DNA from: Alentia gelatinosa
Taxonomy: Eukaryota > Annelida > Polychaeta > Phyllodocida > Polynoidae
Length of the DNA: 64,000 bases
NCBI GenBank assembly: GCA_950022655.1
Contig: OX465589.1
Location: forward strand, 29,985,970-30,049,969
Direction: 5' to 3'
The translations under genes and the position numbers were made by a program. The notes under the pieces were generated by a model, which saw only the letters and a program-made list of their open reading frames with translations, searched no databases and was not told the DNA's origin. Shown here in pieces: positions 1 through 9,240 of the stretch. The first letter of the stretch is position 1. Each line of letters begins with the position of its first letter.

Positions 1-56
1 GCTTTTTTCCGTTTGAGTTCTTCGCGATCCAGTTATGCGAGAGTCCGTCTGGTCGT

Positions 57-692
57 TCATGGAGTACTTGCAGCAATTGGTGAAAGTTCTGTATCACGAA
101 TCAATGCCTCCACGGTGCCCTCCAGGTCGTTGGGGGCGAGAGCGGGGGTGTGGTAGGCACCTTCAGCACATTCTGTTGTTGTGAAAACATTTGAGAAAAC
201 ATGGACCGGGGGTATCGGTGCACCGACCGCCTCTCCAGGGTCGGGGTATTCCTCCCGTAAGGAGCCGATACCATTGTCCAGCCTAGGGACAATTCCCTCC
301 AGCCGTCGGTCTGAGGGCGCGTCCCGTGTGGGGCGGCACGGCGTGGAGGGGCCAGCTGGACCGGCCACGGTCATGAGAACATGAGGAACAACGCGATCAC
401 AAATGTCATGAACATGAGAAACAACATGGTCAACATCATCAGGTACAGTAGAACAAACACGTGAAAAAGAATAAGAAACATCACGATCATTTTCAGGTTC
501 AACAATACTTCCCAAAGATACACTGCCATAGTCAGTAAGATGTAGAACGCGTGCCGGGGTGCGACCACGTGTAGGTTTGTTTTTGTTATGGTAGTCGCCC
601 ACCACGTGACCAGTCTGCACATGACTCGCACTGTTTATGTTTGTCGAGAGCACATGGCGTTGGCCGGCACGGGAACAGAACCGTGTACACAC
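57..692 (-). CDS. Unrecognised ORF downstream of gag in element 1
   Basis: A 211-codon open frame on the minus strand, starting with GTG in this reading, so the real start is unknown. It lies 3' of gag in the same orientation, where a Ngaro/DIRS element would begin its RT-bearing ORF. The product is rich in Val, Pro and Asp, with a His/Val-rich stretch in the middle and a short acidic C-terminus. I recognise no domain, and it does not clearly match the pre-RT region of the second element. It could be the N-terminal leader of ORF2 or a chance open frame in GC-rich DNA. Confidence 0.25.
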   Translation of the reverse strand: MCTRFCSRAGQRHVLSTNINSASHVQTGHVVGDYHNKNKPTRGRTPARVLHLTDYGSVSLGSIVEPENDRDVSYSFSRVCSTVPDDVDHVVSHVHDICDRVVPHVLMTVAGPAGPSTPCRPTRDAPSDRRLEGIVPRLDNGIGSLREEYPDPGEAVGAPIPPVHVFSNVFTTTECAEGAYHTPALAPNDLEGTVEALIRDTELSPIAASTP

Positions 693-805
693 ATCAGGGC
701 GGCGGTTGAAACATACATGTGCATTGTCCGCGTCGCGTGAAAGCGCGCCCGACCTGGTAGAGTTATAAAATACACGGGTTCTGTACCTTTTTGTATTCCG
801 GTTCT

Positions 806-1893
806 TTACTTTCCAAACCCCGGAGCAGCGGGGGCCTTTTGTCCGGACCGGCAGTTGATTTGCAGGTGCGGGAACGTTGCCGCCTTGTTATGGAGACATG
901 ATACGCATATGTGCAGCTTCCGTATGCCTCCTTGCACGTGATGTGTAGCTTCCGGGCATTCGTCTCGCTGGTACGGCTGACATGGCAGCCCGGGGCGGGC
1001 CCTAGCCACGTGATGCGGTAAGTCCATGGCGGTTTGTCCCGGTCTGGCTGCTTCCTTTGTTTTTGGGGCTGTCGTCGCTTGGCCGCCCGGCACGTGAGCC
1101 AGCCGTGTTTGCAGTCGGTCAATTTCATAAGAATTTAACCACGTGATTCTTCCGTTTGCGACCCTGTCGCACACCTCCTCGGAAAAACACCGGACATTGG
1201 CCCACGGAAATCCCTGGCGTCGTCCAAGATGGCCTCCAGGTGGGCCCCCATGGCCTCCCGGGTCTCCTCGTCCGGGGCAATCTTCGCTAATTGCAGGAAA
1301 CCATAGGCGTACTCCGGGATGGTTAGATCGTCCACTCCCGTCTTAGTTCTCTTAGGGCCCCTAAATATAAAATGGTGGGGCATCGTGCAGTTACCTTTGA
1401 TGTCCGGTCGAAGAGCGGCCCGGACAGCCTGGGCCACCCGGTCCGCGGCATCCCCCTGTAGATCCAGGTCCGATATCCTCTCTGGGAGCACTGGCGTCGG
1501 TAGGCGGGCAAGGTGGTGAGGGTGGTTGTACAAACCCGAGCGGTGCTCGTGGTCACGGCTGGACGAGCGGCGTGCGTCGTTTCCCGCGTGCCGGTCGGGC
1601 TGCCCTGGCGCCTTGTTAGAAGCGTCATGGGTATTAGAATTCCGGACAAGCTGCGATAACATCGATGTAATGCTTTCCAGCCTGCCGTCGATCGCGTCAA
1701 CCCTTCCGGCAACATCTTGAATTTCTGCCGCATTTCTTCTTGCCAATGGTCCGGAGCTCGAGGAGGACGCCGGCGACCCAGGGACGCCATCGTGGTCGCC
1801 ATCTTGGTCTGACATGTTTGCCGGGTTCTCCTGGTTCTTTTTCCGGGTTTGACTCCGTTTTTTCGGCGAAGTAGCCTGCTTCCGTCTGGGCAT
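806..1893 (-). pseudogene. Gag-like protein of Ngaro/DIRS-type element 1, frameshifted
   Basis: The N-terminal part is open from ATG 1893 down to a TAA at 1135-1137 (252 codons). It begins with a Lys/Arg/Ser-rich segment, followed by a Ser-rich and a coiled-coil-like stretch. From near 1215 the homology to the other gag continues in the next frame, which runs to 806. That frame contains PWANV, then a motif of the form H-x8-H-x-C-x2-C-x8-H-x4-C, matching the zinc-finger-like end of the second gag. Loss of one base near 1212 explains the shift. The probable role is packaging of element RNA in cytoplasmic particles, known for the family and not shown here. Confidence 0.6.
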
Positions 1894-2175
1894 CTTGTGC
1901 TCGTTAAAAGGTAGTGGTAGAAATGTTTGTAAAAACCGAAAACGGTAGTAAAAGTTTGAGCGGAGCAGTAATGAAAAAATTCCCGTGCATCGACAGTGAA
2001 TGCAATATCAGGAATGACGCTAGTAGAGGCGTCAGCTGGTCATGTGACCAGAGAAATAATTAACATAAATGTTCGATCAACCACCGCAGTGTTACCTGTT
2101 ACAAGAGTATGTTCGGTTAGAGTTGACAAAAGGCAGCCCGGCAGTAAATTATATGTAATTTACAATTACTGCACA
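1894..2175 (-). other. 5' terminal/leader region of element 1
   Basis: About 280 bases between the gag start and the array monomer, with no convincing ORF. It is AT-richer than the gag and ends in a near-palindrome at 2144-2163. This is probably the leader and first terminal repeat of the element, but no second copy is present to prove it. Confidence 0.4.
2144..2163. repeat. 20-bp near-palindrome at the outer end of element 1
   Basis: The sequence gtaaattatatgtaatttac reads the same on both strands except for one mismatched pair. It starts and ends with GTAA/TTAC. The outer end of the complete Ngaro element also begins with GTAAAC (minus strand). It may mark the recombination end of element 1. 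Confidence 0.4.
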
Positions 2176-3220
2176 ATGCTAAAGCGGCTCTGCAAAAATT
2201 GTGAAATTTGATAGTAGATAAGGTCTCAAAATGATCATTTTATACTTTAACTGAGGTATCATATAATATTGTTTTGTATCTACAGATAAAATATCAATCT
2301 TAAATATGCATTATTTCTGGAATTATAAAGGAAATATGGTTAATTACACTGGTTGCATCATAAGCTATATCGGGGTGTATCGGGACCATGGCACCTTTTT
2401 CATGCACCCTCCCAATACGTTACGACACGCATCGACGCGCACCGACACGAACCGATATGCTACAATATGCCTTCCGACGTGCTACGATATGGTAATTTTG
2501 TATCGGCTCATGTCGGCTCATGTTGTCATTGGTGGGTGCAGGGTCTTAGGGTTAGAGTTAGGTTTAGGGTTAGGGTTGGGGTTGAACTTAAAACACCATT
2601 CTAACAGTATCCTGCAATACAGGTACAGGTACCGGTACAAAAATATTAAGTTCTCTGATGCATTGTAGTTTTGAAATGAATTCTTTACTAAACTGTACAT
2701 CTAGATTTTGAGAATAATCAAAATTAATGTTAGCGATACACACACCACATGTGTCATTTCCTAGCAACTTTAACTAAATATCCAAGCACAGTCTACCTGA
2801 GTCGAGGGCAGACACTGCAGGATGGACACTCAAAACTCGCTCACATTTTCAGCAAAATTTGAAGCTAAGGTAATATAAATAGTAATAATACTTCCAAAAT
2901 ATTCTACTTCATGTATATCCATATTTGCATCTATTCAATACTCAAGTTCAGTACTGGAAAAAAATGGGTCGAATTTGTTGTGGGTCGAGTTCCATTTACG
3001 GGTCGAGTTTGTTGTGGGTTGATTTTTTTATTGATCGATTTTGTTGCGGGTCGAGTTTTTAAATATTCATGAGTGACTAATTGGTTAAGGGTTAGGGTTA
3101 GGGTTAGGGTTAGGGTTAGGATAGGGTAAGGGTTAGGGTTAGGGTTAGGGTAAGAATAGGGTAAGGGTTAGGGTTAGGGTTAAGTACAGGGATAGGAATA
3201 GGGATAGGGTTAGTGATAGG
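2176..3220 (+). repeat. Partial subtelomeric array monomer left of the LINE
   Basis: One incomplete monomer of the same family as the array right of the LINE. It carries the landmark 'atgcattatttctggaat' at 2306, the spacer ending in GAACTTAAAACGCC, the GTACCGGTAC palindrome, the GGGTCGAG minisatellite near 2965-3060, and a TTAGGG-like block from about 3087. It breaks off inside the telomere-like block where the LINE begins, and the remainder resumes at 15166. Confidence 0.9.
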
Positions 3221-3453
3221 ATGGCGACCTGAGCGGAGGTGTGTGACCCGGTGAGAGAGAGAGGATCGATTTGTATGTGTATTTATCTTCTCTAGAGCAA
3301 ACTAATGCAACGGAACTGTGAGTACACGTCAACCTTATATGTTGGGTTTCTTTATTGATGTGGATGACAAGGATTTCCTGTTGATTTTGAGAGATTGTTA
3401 TTGACTTCCACTGACCCGTAAATGACACCCGTTATCGCTCAGCCGTGAAGGCA
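3221..3453 (+). other. LINE 5' untranslated region
   Basis: This stretch lies between the array junction and the first ATG of ORF1. It starts GC-rich, with a short GA-repeat (gagagagaga-like), and becomes AT-rich. No TATA box is evident. LINE promoters are commonly internal to this region, but no specific element is recognised. Confidence 0.5.
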
Positions 3454-5223
3454 ATGTTGAATGCTTGTTCTGCTACCCGTAAAAGGATACGCTCTGGTTC
3501 TGCTAGTCCTCAAAAGACAGTATACAGTAAATTGGGTCTACTCCGTCTCAATATCAGTAAAAAAGCATGTGTTGAACCTATCTTGAACTTGGCAGATTTG
3601 TTCAAAGAAGCAGAGATGCAGAGTGAGGAAACGGATTCAATTCAAAACGATGTGGTCGCCACACCCAAGGTGACAGCTTCGGAGGACATGATTATTATAC
3701 CCGATACCGCTAGTGAGCCTGACATGCCTCTGTTGGAGGAAAATGTACCTGATACGAACTTTGTAAAACTGTTTAGAATGATAGGTTCAATGCCCACTAA
3801 GGAAGGTGAAGTGATAGCGCTAAAGTGTCAACTAGCTCAGAGTAATACTCATTTCAACAACCGCCAAGTAGCACTGGAAAATTGAGTTGATACACTAGAA
3901 AGAAAGATAATGGAGGTAACTGGTGAATTAGCTAGCTGTCGTACCAAGTTGGCTAACCCATTGGCTCATGTCAACGACTGGGGTCCTGCCGGTCAAACAG
4001 GTTCTAAACGCGATGAGCTGGATATCACCACTAACTTCTATTACACCTCGCATGACAGGAATGTTATTGTCTTTGGGGTCCTGGAGGAACGAGATGAAAA
4101 TTTAGAAGAACTATTGAATGATATATGCAATGCAGTGGGCATAGAGATCAGCAAAAGGGATGTTTTACGGGTTGAGAGAATACGTAAGTCATATCGCTCG
4201 TCTCAGGGTCCAGACAGACCGACACCTATCATAATTAGCCTGACCAGTGTGCAGACTAAGAATACATTACTCAATGCGGCTCCTAAGTTGAACCGTTCGC
4301 ACCTGGCCTATGTGAACATCGCACCCGACGAACCCATCGCGATGAGGAGGAAACGTGGGTTACTACGGATGGTGCGGGGATACCAGCGTCGTTTGGGTAA
4401 TTCAGCCAGAATTGAAGGGGACTGCCTGTTTGTAAAAAATATGGTGTTTACTGTAGACGAGGCTGATACGGTTCCTGATATGTTTTTGCCGCCTGACTTC
4501 TTAGCCCGCAGGGACCCGAAACAACAAGTTGAAGTGCTTGACCCAGTTGAACGACCCGTGACCACTCATCCAGTGATTGCCCCTACGCCAGTTGACCCGG
4601 TGCCTATGGCAATTGACACGCTTCCTACTGTGGTCAATGCTAACGCAAGACACGAGGTAGATGTTGATCCCGCAACTGGGAATGCAGAGCGAGATCAGTT
4701 CACTATCAAAGTTGGCGAACAATTGCACAAGTCTGACCTGGGTATTTTCTTCTCTGGTACCTCTGCCTTCATGAGTAATCTATTCCCTTGTGAATTCAAT
4801 TACCATATACAGGAAAGTTGTGTTGATAGAGAGTTTACCTTCTCCTCAGTCGAACAAGGATTTCAGTTTACAAAGTCGTTGTTTAATGAAGATAACGAAA
4901 CAGCGGGGGCTATCTTTGAATCTGAAGACCCCTTCGAGTGTAAACGACTGGGTCAATCTGTCAAGGTCGATGAAGTGGCTGAATGGGACCGTATTAAGGA
5001 TGACAAATTGGCTCGCCTGGCCTTAGCAAAATTTAGGCAAAACAAGTCCCTATGTAATCGCTTGGTCTCAACAGCCCCCACCCCTCTTATCGAAGCGACA
5101 CACAGTCTCTACTGGGGCGCCAGGATTAGGTTTGATTCTGCTACTACCGCCACAAGTTTTCCTGGAGCCAACAGGTTCGGTCAGATCTTGGAAAAGGTAC
5201 GCGAGGAGTTGATGCCGAAATAG
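3454..5223 (+). pseudogene. LINE ORF1 protein with C-terminal NADAR domain (one in-frame TGA)
   Basis: The reading frame has about 589 codons from ATG 3454 (a GTG lies just upstream at 3445), interrupted only by TGA at 3883-3885 (codon 144). Both sides are in the same frame, so one base change accounts for the break. Domains: a Lys/Arg/Ser-rich N-terminus; heptad-like coiled coil around the stop; an RRM-like fold at about 202-270 (NVIVFGV..., PTPIIISL); an ORF1p-type C-terminal domain at about 277-334; a Pro/Val-rich linker; and a NADAR domain at about 429-586. NADAR hallmarks are visible: MSNLFPCEF, SSVEQGFQF (Glu 467), FECKRLGQ, ALAKFRQN, LIEATHSLYWGAR (Trp 554) and GANRFGQILEKVREEL. ORF1 proteins bind element RNA. 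NADAR proteins are linked to NAD/ADP-ribose chemistry. What the fusion does is unknown. Confidence 0.85.
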
Positions 5224-5272
5224 AAATTATCTCTACTAACTGAGGGATTCGCCCAAGTTGTGCTACATAATT

Positions 5273-5899
5273 ATGTCCACTCTCGTTGTTGGAGATTCCC
5301 GGTTGGGTCAAGTGCAGCACTTACTAAGACAGGATCCACATATTATTGACGTGATCAGTCTGCCTGGTGCCACATGGGCTAAAATGGCGGACATTGCTTT
5401 CTGTCTAGCCTCTAGTATCAGTATGGACTTCTCTCTAGTTGTACTATGCGGAGGAATATGTGATACTACATGGAAAGATAGAGCTACAGGAGAGATCGGT
5501 ATAAGATATAAGAATATCCGCGAGTTCACAGTTCACGTGCGAAATTCTATGGATGAAATTGATGCCCTGTTCTACGACTCATATCGACATATCAGGGTGG
5601 TGTATTTCGGAGTGAAGTTATCGCAATACAGCCCTCTCCCATCGTCGTGGATCAACCAAGTGCACCTTGAGATTCTCGTACAACTTGCTAATCAAGAGAT
5701 TATCAAACATAACCAGCGTGGTTATCTTGCTACCCCTCATGTTGCATCGCTGGTCTTTATGCATCATTCTCGCAGTGATAGGATGTCGTTCCTATATAAT
5801 AAACTATATGACGGCTGTCATCTTGACCGTACACACTTGCCGAAGATGGCACGGATCATCACTCGAGCGATACACATGTCCAAGAGTAACTGGGGCTAA
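5273..5899 (+). CDS. SGNH/GDSL-type hydrolase (esterase-like) ORF of the LINE
   Basis: An intact 208-codon ORF from ATG 5273, 49 bases after the ORF1 stop and in a different frame, so it is a separate gene. Block I is VGDSRL (Ser 9 as nucleophile), block II glycine is in PGATW (Gly 32), block III is GGICD (residues 60-64) without the usual Asn, and block V is DGCHL, giving Asp 180 and His 183. The order and spacing fit a small SGNH hydrolase. Esterase domains are known in CR1-like LINEs as part of ORF1; here the domain stands alone between ORF1 and ORF2. The substrate is unknown. Loss of the block III Asn may weaken the oxyanion hole. It is one of the few undamaged ORFs in the element. Confidence 0.75.
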   Translation: MSTLVVGDSRLGQVQHLLRQDPHIIDVISLPGATWAKMADIAFCLASSISMDFSLVVLCGGICDTTWKDRATGEIGIRYKNIREFTVHVRNSMDEIDALFYDSYRHIRVVYFGVKLSQYSPLPSSWINQVHLEILVQLANQEIIKHNQRGYLATPHVASLVFMHHSRSDRMSFLYNKLYDGCHLDRTHLPKMARIITRAIHMSKSNWG

Positions 5900-6728
5900 T
5901 CCTCTGTTAAGACTCATCGATAGTTGTAATGGCCGTAAGGTGTTCAACTAGGTGTCTGACACTCACCATGGCATTTCTTATTTTTTGCCTTATTGACTGT
6001 TGAAAGTATAGACATGTCTGGTATTTGTTGGTTTGGCCGTAAGGTACACCTGTTTATCAATGCCTATTTTGAGATGTTGAATTTATCAATTGCTCTCCAC
6101 TATTGCTACCTATAGCTTTAAGTTATGACCCATTATGTTTGTGTTGTTGTGGCCGTAATGTATACAATTTTTGAACTCCTTGATTTGCTACAAATGTAAA
6201 TGGTGGAGATTACCTGTTGAATAAGCCACGTAGGGATTGTTGTGATTAACACATTGTTAATCTTGTGCGCTATTGTTGTTAAGTACTTTCTACTAGTTTA
6301 CTTCTATGTCTCTCAAGTAAACTGCAAATTAACCAATGGGAATATTGAAAGAGCTGAAAACATTAACCTGTGTACTCTCAGACAATATATGGGTAATATG
6401 GCTGTAAAGTATATTACTCACAGACACAATCTGCCTGATGTAAATTGAATATGTACCTTGTCTTTATTATCCTATTCACTTAAAGGCTTATAGTAAAATA
6501 GTAGTTATCTTCTATTACTAGCGGTCTCTCTCTCTAACACGCTAACCATTTCCCAGAAAACTTAATACCTTTCTTTTCTTATATCTTTTTTTTTTCCTTA
6601 CTAAATTCAGCCAGGGTCGGTCGGTGCTTACTTGACACCGCTCGACTCTCTTTTCACTGGGAACTGGCTGGGGTTGTCCCCACCCGTTTCCCTCTAATAT
6701 CATCTATCTCATCATTTCTTGTTAGACC
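5900..6728 (+). other. Long AT-rich inter-ORF region of the LINE
   Basis: 829 bases between the SGNH ORF and ORF2, longer than expected for a compact LINE. It carries repeated copies of a GGCCGTAAGG-like word at 5931, 6035, 6151 and a weaker copy near 6400. It also has a pyrimidine tract ending in CAG at 6610. A small hydrophobic open frame at 6242-6448 has no ATG start and is not called. Confidence 0.6.
6569..6610 (+). promoter_or_regulatory. Candidate 3' splice site upstream of LINE ORF2
   Basis: A T/C-rich tract of about 30 bases is followed by ttactaaattcag, giving a branch-point-like TACTAA and a CAG end at 6608-6610, about 118 bases before the ORF2 ATG. It would suit a spliced ORF2 message, but a chance pyrimidine run is possible. 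Confidence 0.35.
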
Positions 6729-7517
6729 ATGGAAAGGCGGGGTTTCAAAATAATCCAATGTAATATACGTAGCCTGTATTGTAACCTTGATCAGGTGCGA
6801 CTCATATTTAAGGAGTACGACATGATCGGCTTAACAGAATCATGGCTTAATGAAAAGTACGATAACTCTATGATTCAACTAGAAGGTCATAAAATCTTTA
6901 GACAGGATAGATTGGGTAGGGTGGGAGGAGGAGTAGCGTGCTTTATTTCTCATGAGTTTGCTCCTTATTGTCGGAAAATTGAAAACTTGTCTTTTACGTA
7001 NNNNNNNNNNNNNNNNNNNNNNNNNNNNNNNNNNNNNNNNNNNNNNNNNNNNNNNNNNNNNNNNNNNNNNNNNNNNNNNNNNNNNNNNNNNNNNNNNNNN
7101 NNNNNNNNNNNNNNNNNNNNNNNNNNNNNNNNNNNNNNNNNNNNNNNNNNNNNNNNNNNNNNNNNNNNNNNNNNNNNNNNNNNNNNNNNNNNNNNNNNNN
7201 TAATGAGATTGAGGTGCTGTCTACTAGCCTGCGGAAGCCTGGTTTGAGACACATGTTACTAGTAACTGTTTACCGCCCGCCAAACACAAACATTGAGACT
7301 CATTTACAAGTTCTCACAGATATTCTTGAATCTGATGTTGCTAGGAACTCTAGAGATTTGGATCGTTGGAGATTTCAACTGCGATCTCAAAGCTCGTGGC
7401 AACACTCAGAAAACTAAATTGTTAGATGCCATGAGGGATTTTGAACTTCTACAGCTGATAAACTCGGTGACTAGGCCTAATGATAATAATGGAACTATTC
7501 TGGATCTTGTGTTTACT
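6729..7517 (+). pseudogene. LINE ORF2, N-terminal part: APE-type endonuclease
   Basis: Starts at ATG 6729 in good context (accATGG). Endonuclease motifs in order: IIQCNIRSL (metal-binding Asn), LTESWL (catalytic Glu), RVGGGVACFI, VTVYRPP, and GDFNCDL near 7365. The middle is hidden by the 200-base gap 7001-7200. A one-base shift near 7358 separates VTVYRPP from the GDFN frame. The coding frame ends at TTGTGTTTACT (7517), where the Ngaro element enters, and resumes in register at 12705. The protein would nick target DNA to prime reverse transcription. Confidence 0.85.
7001..7200. other. Assembly gap (200 N)
   Basis: Exactly 200 undetermined bases inside the endonuclease domain. The round number suggests a placeholder, so the true length is unknown and reading frames across it cannot be trusted. 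Confidence 0.99.
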
Positions 7518-7772
7518 CATTACCCTATCCCCGGATGAAAGTAGAGAAGCAGTAGCTGGGAGTAAAGAATTTTATTGAATTCTATGAATAAAATTATGTC
7601 GACCTTACTGGACGATCATATTAATATGTAATATGGATATGAATGGTAAGTAATATTACATAATGGTAATTGACATGTATAATAACGGTCAATTAATATA
7701 AGTATAAAATATGATATACAATACAGTAGTATGAAAAATACGTAGGTAATTGTATATGAAAATAAAATAGCC
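7518..7772 (-). repeat. Ngaro split direct repeat B2 (outer 3' end)
   Basis: 255 bp, apparently identical to 8015-8269. AT-rich, unlike the GC-rich coding body. Its outer end 'cattaccctatcc' abuts LINE sequence at 7517. Confidence 0.93.
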
Positions 7773-7815
7773 CTACGTGAGTAGGAAGATAGAAAGAATG
7801 TTGAGGGTGGGTGGG

Positions 7816-8014
7816 ACGAAAAAGGTGCTTGTAGTATGTGCGTACTGCAGAGCGGGTGGAGAAGAAGTGAGGCCGGGGTCTGGACCGGGCTGTACCACGT
7901 GACCTCGTGGTGTGGGTGAGTGCCGCGAGGGGGCAGGAGGGGCGCCCGTGAGGCGCGGTAGAGGGGGACACCGGGGAGGCAATGATTACCCCTGAGCCAT
8001 GCCCATGGGTTTAC
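7816..8014 (-). repeat. Ngaro split direct repeat A2
   Basis: 199 bp matching A1 (12506-12704) except for two substitutions. It is joined directly to B1 at 8014/8015, reproducing the circle junction. A 43-bp unique spacer (7773-7815) separates it from B2. Confidence 0.93.
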
Positions 8015-8269
8015 CATTACCCTATCCCCGGATGAAAGTAGAGAAGCAGTAGCTGGGAGTAAAGAATTTTATTGAATTCTATGAATAAAATTATGTCGAC
8101 CTTACTGGACGATCATATTAATATGTAATATGGATATGAATGGTAAGTAATATTACATAATGGTAATTGACATGTATAATAACGGTCAATTAATATAAGT
8201 ATAAAATATGATATACAATACAGTAGTATGAAAAATACGTAGGTAATTGTATATGAAAATAAAATAGCC
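8015..8269 (-). repeat. Ngaro split direct repeat B1
   Basis: 255 bp, the inner copy of B2. It ends 39 bases from the recombinase stop codon, so it also serves as the 3' untranslated region of the coding transcript. Confidence 0.93.
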
Positions 8270-8308
8270 AAGAGCCAATATAAGGAGGGGGGGGTGGGAG
8301 AAAAAATA

Positions 8309-9240
8309 TTAAGAATTGTTGAGGGACCTAATCAAAGCATGGTTCACAGCGGAGGCATCAGTGTCTTTGATGTAGGTCCGATGGGCATTAGACTTCCAGT
8401 CCCCATACCGCTGGATGGCGAGTTCCGGCATACCGGCCTGGAATGCCTGCGTCGCGGCAGCCTTCCGGAGACTGTGGAGTGTGTATGTGGGGGGCTGGTT
8501 TGCCGCCTGGAGGAGTGATTTCCATTCCCTTGACAGGGTTCTGGTCGTGAGAATCTCTCCGTTCGCCAGGCTGAGGAACGGAGCCGTAGGGTCGGCCGTA
8601 GGTGCGGCCGCATGGTCCGTATGGCCCGGACCGGGCAGGAGGACGGTTCGAGGGAGGCTCGTATCACCACTGTCTTTTCCTCCCCCGCTCTCTGCATGTT
8701 TTTCGCCGCTTTTACCCTTATCGATGCTTGACTGGGCGTGACGACCACGTCTCGGCGTGACAGGTGTCGCGCCGGGTCGTACTTTGCCGTAGATGGTGGA
8801 GCCACTTCGCTTTGCCGCAGCACGGCAAAGTAGATGATTAGAACCGCGGCCCTCAGACCGATGTGCATCGGGGAGTCTGTGAGGGCCATGAGGGCCACCC
8901 TGAAGACGTCCATCGGGACCGGAGGCTTGACGTTGGGATGGTATTCCTTGTTCCGTCTCATGGCATCCAGTGCCCGCTTCACCCGGAAATCCTCGGTTGC
9001 CGCGACATCGCCGCCCGTCAGCCGGAGGTGCGACCGCACGTGCGACAGCTGGTTCGCGACCGTCGCGGGAGAGGGGGCGTGGCCCGCGACGTACTCTAGG
9101 TACGCCGTGGTGAAGGACACTGTGGGTTACTGGGGGTCCGCCCCCATCCTCCGGCAAAAGGCTAGGTAGGTCGCGCCGGCACTCCGCTGGTTCGCGACCG
9201 TTCCGGGGGCACGCGCCTCGCACTGCCGCGCAGATGCCCT
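8309..9240 (-). pseudogene. Tyrosine recombinase (YR) of the Ngaro element, stop plus frameshift
   Basis: The N-terminal SAM-like segment reads GATYLAFCRRMGADPQ, then hits a TAA, and continues from about 9120 in the same frame (FTTAYLEYVAG..., VANQLSHVRSHL). The catalytic domain shows the first Arg in FAVLRQSEV. Near 8590 the frame changes. The rest of the domain is in the other frame: HSLRKAAATQ (H-x-x-R), GDWKSNAHRTYIKD with the Tyr nucleophile, and a stop at 8309. All four key positions can be seen, but in two frames and behind a stop. The enzyme would integrate the circular DNA copy without duplicating the target. Confidence 0.85.

Larger units (their letters stand above)
1..2175 (-). mobile_element. 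Partial Ngaro/DIRS-like tyrosine-recombinase retrotransposon (element 1)
   Basis: The window opens inside this element, which reads leftward. Its gag (806-1893, minus) shares order and motifs with the gag of the complete Ngaro element at 7518-12704: an N-terminal charged region, a conserved PWA-type segment and a terminal C/H zinc-finger-like motif. No reverse transcriptase or recombinase is visible, because those would lie left of base 1. The right boundary is put at about 2175, where the subtelomeric monomer resumes at 'aatgctaaagcggctctgc'. Terminal repeats could not be paired within the window, so the family assignment rests on the gag alone. Confidence 0.6.

Noticed and set aside
1130..1230. 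Programmed frameshift in Ngaro gag, since both gags switch to the same relative frame
   Set aside because: The switches occur at different alignment positions in the two proteins (before PWANV in element 1, after VRLA in element 2) and no shared slippery site is seen, so independent indels are simpler.
2306..2668. A recurring 120-codon ORF beginning MHYFWNYKGN in array monomers
   Set aside because: It is intact only in a few units (2306, 17041, 62051, 63582), is shifted in the rest, and its end is translated from TTAGGG-like repeat. It recurs because the monomers repeat.
2518..2700. Minus-strand ORFs with Asn-Pro repeats in many monomers
   Set aside because: The NPNPNP stretches are simply translated telomere-like repeats.
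3880..3890. TGA in LINE ORF1 as a recoding or selenocysteine site
   Set aside because: No supporting context or structure is seen, and other lesions occur in the element, so a nonsense mutation is more likely.
6242..6448. Small hydrophobic ORF in the LINE inter-ORF region
   Set aside because: It lacks an ATG at its start, has no recognisable domain and lies in AT-rich non-coding sequence.
6965..7252. Open frames across 7001-7200
   Set aside because: They are artefacts of reading through 200 N.
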